Source: Brachypodium distachyon (lineage: Eukaryota > Streptophyta > Magnoliopsida > Poales > Poaceae). From it: DNA of 64,000 nucleotides. The notes below the pieces were generated by a model, which did no database searches, was not told the origin of the DNA, and saw only the letters and a program-made list of their open reading frames with translations. Shown in pieces: positions 55,789-64,000 of the stretch. Positions within the stretch are counted from its first letter, which is position 1. Every line of letters starts with the position of its first letter. The position numbers and the translations under genes are program-made. The stretch covers positions 25,452,613-25,516,612 of the forward strand of contig NC_016135.3 in assembly GCF_000005505.3 (NCBI RefSeq), read 5' to 3'.

Positions 55789-56218
55789 AGAAGGGGGGGG
55801 CAAGGGAGAGAGACACCCCAAACTTTCAGTTGGATCTCTCTCCCCTGAGCCCTCCTCTCCTCCTCTTCTCACGCGCACGGCGTAGCCCTGCCCGTGAGAA
55901 TATTCACCATAGTCACCACGCCGTCGTGCTGCCGGGATCTCGTCTACCTCTCCCTCTCGCTTGCTGGATCGAGGAAGGAGGAGATAACGTGAAGCTGAAC
56001 GTGTGGATACCAAGGAGGTGCTGTCCGTTCGGCACTGAGATTGATCTCATTGAAAGTTCCACTACACCAACAACGATCTCGTGATCGTAACGCTTAGCGG
56101 TCTACGAGGGTATGGTGTTCATGATCCCTCTCGTTACATACATCTAGTATATATATTCTTGGGTTTCTTCCGCACTTCTCGTAGGAAAATTTTTGTTTCC
56201 TATGCAACGAACCTAACA

Positions 56219-56223
56219 GATTT
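56219..56223. repeat. Target-site duplication, right copy (GATTT)
   Basis: GATTT directly after the LTR; identical to 54500-54504. Confidence 0.85.
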
Positions 56224-59168
56224 GGTCTCTCTTCATGTTCTGCGAATGCTTTTCTTGTCTTGGTGCATTTTCTTTGATCGGCAAGGTTCAGCCAACTTCG
56301 GCTTCGTCTCGGAGCTAGTAAAGTTAAGTCTCGACATATCTGTCTGGCCGAATATACCATAGTCATCATCTCTCTATGTCGCCTTTCTCCTTGACCAGGA
56401 TGACCGGTCTGCTTTTCAAATCAATATTGCAGGCATCTTCTGGCTCTAGACCAGCTACTTCCAGGCTGGCACGTCACAAAAGCTGAGTTGTGTATTAATT
56501 TTTTTTGTTTAATTGAAGATAGTACCGTAGAAGTTGGTTGCTTTAGTATATGATCTTTTCCTTTCGCAAAGAAATAGTTGCCAGAACTCACGTCGAATGA
56601 GTTTGTATCAATGGATTTATTATCTATTACACCAAAAGTTTGTTCTCTCTGTTGCAGAATTTTGCTTTTGTTATAGTTTTTTGCCATACGCTTTTATCGA
56701 TCAAGAGCAAATGTTTAAACACAAATTGTTATTGATTTGGTAAAATTATTTTTCAAAACCTATTTATCAAAGTTGTTTTTACAAAGCTTATTTTAGTAAT
56801 CAGTTCAGACATGATTCGCCTAAGCATATAGCTTCAACTACAAATCACGTCAATGACAGTTCTATTTACGACAACTACGTACGTACACCTTGCACCCGTT
56901 CCCTTTTTTCTTTCTACATGGAACCATCCAATGTTAATTCGTACTTGGCCTAAATCTAGCCCATCAATCAAATTAACGTGGTGTTTTCTCTCTACAATCA
57001 TGTATTGTGTTTTTATTATATAATGGTTTGCATAATTCAGATGACATGAGTGAGAGTAGGTAAAATTAGCTTATTATTTGTAATTAAAGTTCAGAACGCC
57101 TATCAATCTCTGGTCTTTATCTTAAACGACTAATTGCACGTAATAACCCATCCGTACACAAAACTAAAGTTCATTTGAGAAAGTGACGAATCAATTTTTG
57201 CGTTGATAGATCATGTGTAAGTCAAATTATATTAGTAGGTACAATTTTCATGATAACAAAAAATTCTTCTAATTTAGATGATGAGCTACTCATTTTATTG
57301 TTTATAGATATATTTATAAGTTTTTGCTTCGTAGCAAATCATTTTATTCATATTTGATGTTAATTAGTAGCCGTTCTTGAAAGTAGTGATGCGTGTTGAC
57401 ACCACGTTAATATCTTATTCTTGAAAAAATAGATATAGATTGTGACTAATAGACTTAGCTTACTATTTAATATTTTCATGACTTGTCAAAAAACAATGAA
57501 AAATAATGGTTACATGTCGTCGTGTAACAGAGCATGTTACGTATTTGGCACTATACAAAAAATTTAACTTAATTACCACCGATTATAACATATTGGGTTT
57601 GAAATCATTTTATTATAGCCCATCAGATATACCTCCAATTATTGTTAAGTCTACTAATTGGGCCTACTTGGGCCTGAAATCACTTTAATGTTTACAGATA
57701 GCCCATCAAACATACCCCTTCATTAAATCTGGACCGTTAGATGTAAGATCCAATGGCTAAAATAATTGGAGTGATGTGGATCAACGTGGAACCTCCCCTC
57801 GGTACTCCTCATATTGCTTTTATTATATAATTGAGCCTACTTGGGCCTGAAACCACTTTAATGTTTACAGATAGCCCATCAAACATACCCCTTCAATAAA
57901 TCTGGACCGTTAAATGTAAGATCCAATGGCTAAAATAATTGGGGTGATGTGGATCAACGTAGAGCTTCCACTCGGTACCCCTCATATTGCTTTTAGTATA
58001 TAAAGGCCCAAAGCTAAAGTATGTGCCGGTCGAAAAAAAAAACTAACGTACGGGCGTGGGATTCTGTCCTGTACGTACTATTTGTCCGCTTCCGTTTTAG
58101 CATTTGTAACATGTTTGTTTGGCCACGACGTTTTGTTTGGCTATTCCATCGGATCTAATCGTTGCATTAAATCCTAACCATCATTTTTTCCCCAACGTAA
58201 CACGTAGCATGTTTGGAACGTACTAAGATGGTCCATATGTAACGTTCTTTAGGACTCTTGACCTCACATCCAACGATTGAAAATAATTGGGATGATGTGG
58301 ATCAACGTGGAGGCTCCTCTCAGTACCCCTTATATTGCTTTTAGTATATAATTGACTTGGTTTTTCATATTTATTACCTATCAAAATATACTTACTTACA
58401 TGGGTTTAAATACATAATAGAATATATTTAGATAGTCATTGCATGTTTTTCAAGAGAGTTTTATTTTACTAACATCGTGTGTAGTACAAAAGTGTTGATG
58501 TGCGTTTCAATTTGCGTGGCAATTTTTTATTTTAGAGATTTAAAAAATTTCATTTTAGACGTCCATTATAGACGTTTAGTTTTTTTTATCCTTCAATTTT
58601 TCCGTACGAAGGACGCAATGAGCATTGACTTTTATTCAACCCAATTTGTATGTGTTAGGCACATCATCCGTTGGCATGTATAACTTTTTTGATTTTTTTA
58701 CGTTTGACACGGTATCTCCCTTCTTTTGTCCTGTTATTTTGGTGTGTTGCTGTTTTCGATGGCCGGTAGCGAGAGATGTTCAACTTCAGGTGTCCGGTTT
58801 GTAGTTGTGGATTTGACTGCGCCTTTGGTAGATTGGCTTCGCCGGCTAGACTTTTCGTTGCGAGGGTGGCGCTACCAGCTGACTGATGTTGCTACAGGAA
58901 TGGATTTCGTGACACTGCATATGCGGATGTATGGATGCCGAATGTGCTTGTTAGCCATATTTTTTCATCGATACATATTGCATATGCGCCAGGTTGTTTA
59001 CTTTTTCAAAATTTATCCCCTTTCAGCATCAAGTCCTTTACTGCATCTCATATGCTCTTGTATGCAATGTAATGTGGTCGATCTTGTATGAAATGTAGCA
59101 CATCTTGCGTGCAATGAATGAAATTCAGATTGGCGCACTGTTTCACTGCAATTTAAATGAAAGTTATA
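56224..59168. other. AT-rich repeat zone
   Basis: No supported gene. The segment contains a 173-bp tandem repeat (57657-58002, with a partial third copy near 58258-58365) and several ends of the form ATATTGCTTTTAGTATATAA. The open frame at 58726-59091 has a protein-like stretch (RDVARGWRYQLTDV-type composition) but no family match and no start context; I leave it unannotated. Confidence 0.35.
57657..58002. repeat. 173-bp tandem repeat, two copies plus a partial third
   Basis: Both copies contain GCCTACTTGGGCCTGAAA, TTTAATGTTTACAGATAGCC and ATCCAATGGCTAAAATAATT, then CTCATATTGCTTTTA. They differ by about 5-7 percent. A further partial copy around 58258-58365 shares AAATAATTGGGATGATGTGG followed by ATCAACGTGGA and the ATTGCTTTTAGTATATAA end. 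The copies probably belong to an AT-rich non-autonomous element. Confidence 0.8.
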
Positions 59169-59400
59169 ATGGTTGACTCTGATGTTGACAGAAAAAAGAC
59201 GTCAGCTGTAACTTTTATCCCTCTCATAATTACCAACACTGACGCTTCTTGTTTAAGGAGGCGTCAAAGATAACCATCTCTGACGCTTCTTACAGCTCAA
59301 AAGTGTCAGCAAAAATACACCGATACGACCCATAGTCTCGGAGAAGACTATTCCTGACACGTGTCCTGAAAGAAGCGTCAGTGGGTTTTTCCTCATCCTC
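59169..59400. repeat. Clustered TGACGC/GCGTCA motifs
   Basis: GACGCTTCTT or its complement occurs at least five times in both orientations, including TGACGCTTCTTGTTTAAGGA closing with GGCGTCA, an inverted pair, and GAAAGAAGCGTCAGTGG. Such short sub-terminal repeats in both orientations are typical of CACTA-type transposon ends; the CACTA terminus itself was not seen. Confidence 0.45.
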
Positions 59401-59915
59401 TTCTTTGTGTTCTCCTTGGAGTCCCCTTATTTTATTTTTATTCCAAAGTTCATATATTGAATTGTGTGGTGAGTCTGCACATGTTTTTACGGTCAGCACA
59501 CCCCTATATAGTGTATTAAGTTCGGTTAAGAATGTTTCTTTTTTCTTAGTGACTTGCGTTGTGTGTAACCATGGTGCAAAAATGGCCTACTGCGATGCTC
59601 GTTCTGTCGTGCATGAATTATGCTATAAATTAATTAAGAGCTAAGTTAATTTTCTCAGTGTATGTCATTGTGCATGTGGCCACATGCCTGGTCGAATTTG
59701 GCAACCAAGCCATGCGCACTGTTGAATATCGATACTGAGTGTTTGGCAACACGGTAGATCGACTCAAGGTAAACTTTATTAAATATGATAGCAGAACTAC
59801 ATGACGAGATTAAAACAACCATAAGTTCTGATGGTTCGGATGATTAAAACAACCATAAGTTCTGATGATTAAAACACGGTAGACTCATGGTAAACACGGT
59901 AGACATCTAAGGGTT

Positions 59916-61326
59916 CTACTTATCAAGCTTGAAAGCCACCGCGGACTCCACGGCTTCGGCCAATTCGGAAAATTCCTCCATCAGAGCCCTGAAATATAGC
60001 CCCTTTCCTATTGCGGCGTACTCTCGCAGCTCATCGTCGTCCCACGAAGGGCGGAGGACAGTCTCACTCGCGACCAGGCCGGCCAGCTTTCTGATGGTTC
60101 GGATCCCATTCTTCAACGAGTAGTTGACCACAACACCGTCGCGGCATTCCGCCGCCAGCTCCTCGAAGACCACCGCCATGCCAACGGCGTCCTGCATCTT
60201 CATCTTCCACTCCTCGCGTCCTAGATCGGCGGCCACAACGACGTCGATGAGCACACCAGTGCAAGTTCGTGTTGCATTATCCACTTCCCGATTGGTGTTT
60301 TGGTCACCGACGAAAACGTGCATGAGAGTCACCTGGCGCCTGACCTCGGCCAGTTTTGCAAAGGAACTCCTACACAAACACACAGATGCATGACGATAAG
60401 AAGGCTGCCGTTCTTCCGTGCAAACCTAACCAGCAAAACATCTAGAGGCGTACGGTACGGGGCAGTAGAATTATGTATTTACCTGAGCGTACCCCCCATC
60501 ACTTGAGCTCCGGCAGCGGAGAAGATCCGGCTTAGCATGCCGACCGATGCATGCTTTGGCATAGCGAAAACCGCGGCGCCGCGCTTCCCCTCGCCACGGA
60601 CGCCGAAGCAGGGGCCGAACGGGAACAGAAGACCACGGACGCCGGAGCAGGTGCCGACGGCCGGGACGGTGTAGAAGCCGACGGCTCTGGTTGGCGACGA
60701 CGACATCAGCCCATGCTTCTTGTGGAGCGCATCCTTGTCGAGGCCGTCGTAAAACAAAACATGAGATGATGATATGACCCTGCGTAATATATATGAGAAG
60801 GAAACGGATCTGACTGGACGGAGCATACCTCATCCTCTGTCGTCGCCGGCACCATGAAGTTCACGACCCCGCGATCCTCCTCCGGGAGGAGACGCCAGAC
60901 CTCCTCCGGCACCTCGACGGAAGAGGCGGCGGGACGGAAGGTGCCGGAGGCGCCTGTCTCCAGCAGCAGCCCCTCCTTGTCTTGGCCCGGTTCCTCGATG
61001 TTGTCGAACTCGCCGCTCGTCGCTGGAAAGTCGCCGGAGTGCAGCATGCCCCAACCCGAGGCGCCCTCCGGCACCGTGAGAGCCACGACGCCGCGCGAGG
61101 CAGCCGGGAGAAGACTCCAGACGGCCTGCGGCACCGAGATGCCGAGGACGTTGCCGGAGCGCAGCGGCGTGGTTGTGGCCGCCGAGGACACCGCGAGGCC
61201 TGGGCACGGGAGGGTGGTGCCGCTGCTGCCGACTGAGATGATGGGACGGCCGGTCGCGAACACCAGCATGCCGGAGCCGCCTGCTGGCACGGACGACGCG
61301 GGACGGAATAAGGAGCACGCCGCCAT
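59916..61326 (-). CDS. Protein of unknown function, three exons
   Basis: A model of about 400 aa. Exon 1 is 61326-60829 (166 codons, ends GATGAG|GTATGC). Exon 2 ends at 60483 (CTCAG|GTAAAT) and exon 3 runs 60369-59916; these two join cleanly in frame (GGTLR-SSFAKLAEV). The start of exon 2 is uncertain: the best acceptor (ATTACGCAG, 60776) does not keep phase, whereas 60733 (GACAAG|GAT) does. Exon 1 contains a duplicated motif, VPQAVWSLLPAASRGVVALT and VPEEVWRLLPEEDRGVVNFM, each followed by VP. Exon 2 is Gly/Phe-rich; exon 3 is helical (WKMKMQDAVGMAVVFEELAA). No known domain is recognised. High GC and protein-like composition in all exons support a real grass-specific gene. Confidence 0.6.
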
Positions 61327-64000
61327 GGTTTTTTGTTGAGTTCGTGCTGGTCGTTGGCCTCGTGGAGAAGAAGGGAGATGTGCTCTTTATATAGGCGAGG
61401 GAGAGGCTTCCGGAAGCGGCCGAGGCCACACAATGCTGTCGCGTGGGACCGGGCGTCAGAGAGCAAGGAGCCATGTGCAGTGTCAGACAAGACCAGGCCA
61501 CCGTTTCAAAAAAAAACTTCCTCTTCTTTTTGGTGATCTTTCCGAACGTTGTTCTCTCGGGCACACGAAATCCTTGCCGGCCGCTGACACTCTTGCACAA
61601 GAGCTATATTAGGCCACAGAGGATCCTGGAAACAGATCCCAGTCCCAAGCATATATGGAACATCGTGTAGCGAACCAAAGATGCCTGCACTTGGTAAAAA
61701 AAAAACAAAGATGCCTGCAAAAGTTCATATATCTTCTGCCAGGCGGTTCCTGGCGCTGCTGCTGCAGGCGGGAGACCAGCTGGTAAATGTCAGGATTTGG
61801 GTCATCCATGCATGCAAAGCAAGGCTTTTAAGATGTTCCGTAGACGCTATTTTCGCGTCCCTGTCTCACGGATGATCGTTCGTGGCGTTGATCTGCTGCA
61901 ACATTGGAATCTTTCGATGATGTATCCGTTCAATTTTGTGGGTGCAAAACGTACAGATCCGGAGTAACAAAGCGCACGTTATAATTAACCCGAACTGAGA
62001 TTTGAAAGTAAACAAAGTTTAGGTGCAAGTAAAAAACGATGCTGGAATAACCACTAGCCCCCCAAAAAGCTTTTAGCTTGGAAAATTCTAGTAGTACTAG
62101 TCAGTTGCTTTTTCAAAGCATTCTTTTGATCCCGTGGGGCGCAGGTGCCAGGCGTTTTGATGCTACCGCCTCCGGCAGACCGGCTGCTGCAGGCGACAGC
62201 TCTCAGAGCTTCTTTTTTCCGGTTCACACAGAACAACAGGCATGCAGAGGGACCAAAAAAAAAGTGTTGCAGATAAAGAAAATAACCGTTCAATTTACCC
62301 CACAGCTATTCTGGTCTCATCTCGAGGCGTGACACACAACGGTACGTATCAGGGTCGGGTGCACTGGAGGTGAGCAACTAAAACAGATAGGAACAAACCC
62401 TGGATCCTTGCTTTTTCGACCTGTCCCTGGCTAGGAGAGCAAAGGTGGGCAGGAGGCTGCCAGTGCCAGGGTGAGTCCCACGGCCGGCCAATGGAGGGCG
62501 CGCGTCTGGCCGTTGCGGGGCTTCTTTTCTTCTTCTTTATACAGAAAGTGCACCACTAGAACCATATCGTTCGATGCATTGGGATCCGGAGACTGACAAA
62601 AGGAGAAAATCTTTAACCAGGCTAGACTTGCAGAAACAAATTTCAAACGATTGGACTAACTGCACACACGGTAGCCGTGGAGATCATATCATGCATGGGA
62701 GCATCGAGGGCGAGCGTCAATTAACGTATGCTCCAACACCCGGCCTTGTTGCCTTTATTAGCTGCATCAAATGGAAGAAATGCCAGAAATGATAGGTTTA
62801 ATTACAATGTCATCGCCCCCTATCATTTTTTGCCATGACTTGGAGGAAGAACCACAATGCTCACCATGATACCACCGACGGATCCACTACCACAGAACCT
62901 GCACTTGAGCGTGGGCAATTAACCTTATAGGCCCGAGATTGCAGCTAAGAAATAAAATTTATTGAGGGGCATGGCAACGCAGTCAAGAAATATCGTTTTA
63001 ACATGAGGGGATCCGTGTCCCGGTCAGGTTAAAAACATTTGCTTGAGGGTGCCCACATGTCCCTCAGTTTCCGCTCAGGTATTATTTTAGTTACAGTTTT
63101 ATGTATTTCCTTGACGGCTTTTACACCTCAGTTTCTTTTCCGTTTTCCAGTAGTGAGCTGGGATCCGTGCTTATTCCTCGGCTCTGTCCATGCCCAACGT
63201 GTACACCAATATTGTTTGGAAAAGCCAATGCCGAAAATAAGTGCAAAATCTTCGTGTGACTTCTTGCCTATTGCATGGCAGATCGTGGCAAAAAAAACGT
63301 TTAAAACGCTGCACCAAATTAAGTCTCTTAAACGTAGTCGTGGGCAGTCCTTTGGTCGTCATATCAACGTATACGCTCATGATCCGCTGGTACCAGCATA
63401 TTCCGAGGCTCACCAAGGCCGGATACGACGCGCTGACAAAATGGATGTCCCGCTTGGTGTGCTTTGTCTGAGGATGGTATACTGGATTTGCAGGCAGACA
63501 GCTGGTATGTTGTCGCAGTACACCGTTCTTGCTTTCAAAGATGGTGCAGGCAAGTCGCTCCCTGATCCAGGTAGCAACACATGCAAGTATTGTGCTGGCA
63601 ATCGCTTGATCTCCACCTTTGGCGCTGGAATGTTGTTCCGACGACCATGAGATGAATGAATCGCCAGACGCCGTAACCCATCGTGGAACACTACGTGTCG
63701 AGGACTCGAGGACTAGAGCAAGAGTAATGTTGGTCAACAAGCATAACTAAGAGAGAAAAAGGAGTGCTAGCAATGTTTCTATACACTGCACTGGTGCTAC
63801 CTAAGAAATGTTTTGAGGAATCGATTCCAGTACTTGCTCCGCTTCTAACTTGTGTTGACTTTGATGGGGCCCAGCGAGAGAGACACAGAAGGTTGGATAA
63901 CGGTCACATGATTCTATATTTCTTATTCGGTCGGTGGGCTCCACAAGTGAGTCTAGTAGGTTGGAGCAGTTTTTTTCTTAGCACCCCTTGCCTGAAAATT
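61327..64000. other. Upstream region and right-hand spacer
   Basis: The first 200 bases contain the probable promoter of the minus-strand unknown gene (GTCCTTTATATAGGCGAGGG read on the plus strand at 61382-61400 includes TATATA about 60 bp upstream of the ATG). Beyond it I find no supported gene. Two long overlapping open frames at 63039-63740 on opposite strands have no recognisable domain. The window ends in ordinary AT-rich sequence. Confidence 0.35.

Larger units (their letters stand above)
54505..56218 (+). mobile_element. Solo LTR, Angela/BARE/WIS-like copia retrotransposon
   Basis: A 1714-bp sequence starting TGTTGGAAATATGCCCTAGA and ending ATGCAACGAACCTAACA, flanked by the identical 5-bp duplication GATTT (54500-54504 and 56219-56223). 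The first 150 bases and the phrases GGAGAATGATGTGATGGACA and GACTGGGATTTGTCACTCC match the long LTRs of the Angela/BARE1/WIS copia group as I remember them. There is no internal region, primer-binding site or second LTR, so it is a solo LTR left by recombination between the two LTRs of a complete element. The 5' end points to the left. Confidence 0.9.

Noticed and set aside
55603..56013. Repeat with regular units resembling a CRISPR array, and a 136-codon frame over it
   Set aside because: Units are contiguous with no unique spacers and lie in a plant LTR; the frame is a by-product of the minisatellite.
58726..59091. A 121-codon plus-strand frame
   Set aside because: Part of it looks protein-like, but it lies in an AT-rich repeat zone with no homologue recognised and no supporting signals.
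60471..60833. Alternative frame for exon 2 of the 59916-61326 gene that keeps phase with exon 1 through the best acceptor
   Set aside because: It is Arg-rich, ends in a stop at 60471 and cannot join exon 3, whereas the other frame splices cleanly into exon 3.
63039..63740. Two long overlapping frames on opposite strands at the right end
   Set aside because: Neither shows a known domain, codon bias or splice context; I could not prefer one, so neither is annotated.

Overview
This is plant nuclear DNA from a grass of the Pooideae, most likely one with a fairly compact genome such as Brachypodium. The grounds are: many Stowaway MITEs with the CTCCCTCCGT terminus, a Tourist-like MITE, a solo LTR that resembles the Angela/BARE/WIS copia family of wheat and barley, GC-rich first exons with AT-rich introns, and protein families with clear grass character. 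Genes average about one per 6-8 kb between long repeat-sprinkled spacers. The species is inferred. There are no bacterial or organellar features.

Left part (1-24 kb): a possible gene edge on the minus strand near 500-600; a two-coding-exon acidic nuclear protein (2447-4190, minus) with an intron in its 5' leader; a single-exon two-RRM protein of the UBA2 type (9501-11033, minus); a roughly 11.5 kb gene-poor stretch with small repeats, two 5'-truncated retroposons and one isolated exon-like segment; then a six-exon TGA-type bZIP factor of the TGA1/TGA4 clade (22703-24439, plus).

Middle part (25-42.5 kb): a single-exon cytochrome P450 of CYP89 type (minus), a Tourist-like MITE, a tRNA-Trp(CCA) gene (minus), an EPF2-like secreted stomatal-patterning peptide in three exons (plus), and a complete twelve-exon organellar family-A DNA polymerase (33292-40276, plus, 1031 aa). 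The polymerase converges on an mTERF-family gene (minus) whose 3' end is built from a 61-bp tandem repeat.

Right part (42.5-64 kb): a decayed 5.3-kb Mutator-like element with roughly 200-bp terminal inverted repeats starts about 180 bp upstream of the mTERF start codon. It carries a broken plant-mobile-domain gene and a MuDR-N-terminal/GRF-zinc-finger gene, and it contains an array of E2F-like TTTCCCGCC motifs. Next come a seven-exon gene of unknown function (287 aa, all introns phase 0, minus), a repeat-rich zone with a 1.7-kb solo LTR bounded by a perfect GATTT duplication, and a three-exon gene of unknown function (about 400 aa, minus).

The genes are not organised as operons and mostly act separately. 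The polymerase and the mTERF protein both belong to families that work on organellar DNA or RNA. The EPF2-like peptide acts in epidermal patterning and the TGA factor in salicylate or redox-linked transcription. Exon models were built by hand from splice sites and reading-frame phase. Family names come from recognising motifs, not from a database search.
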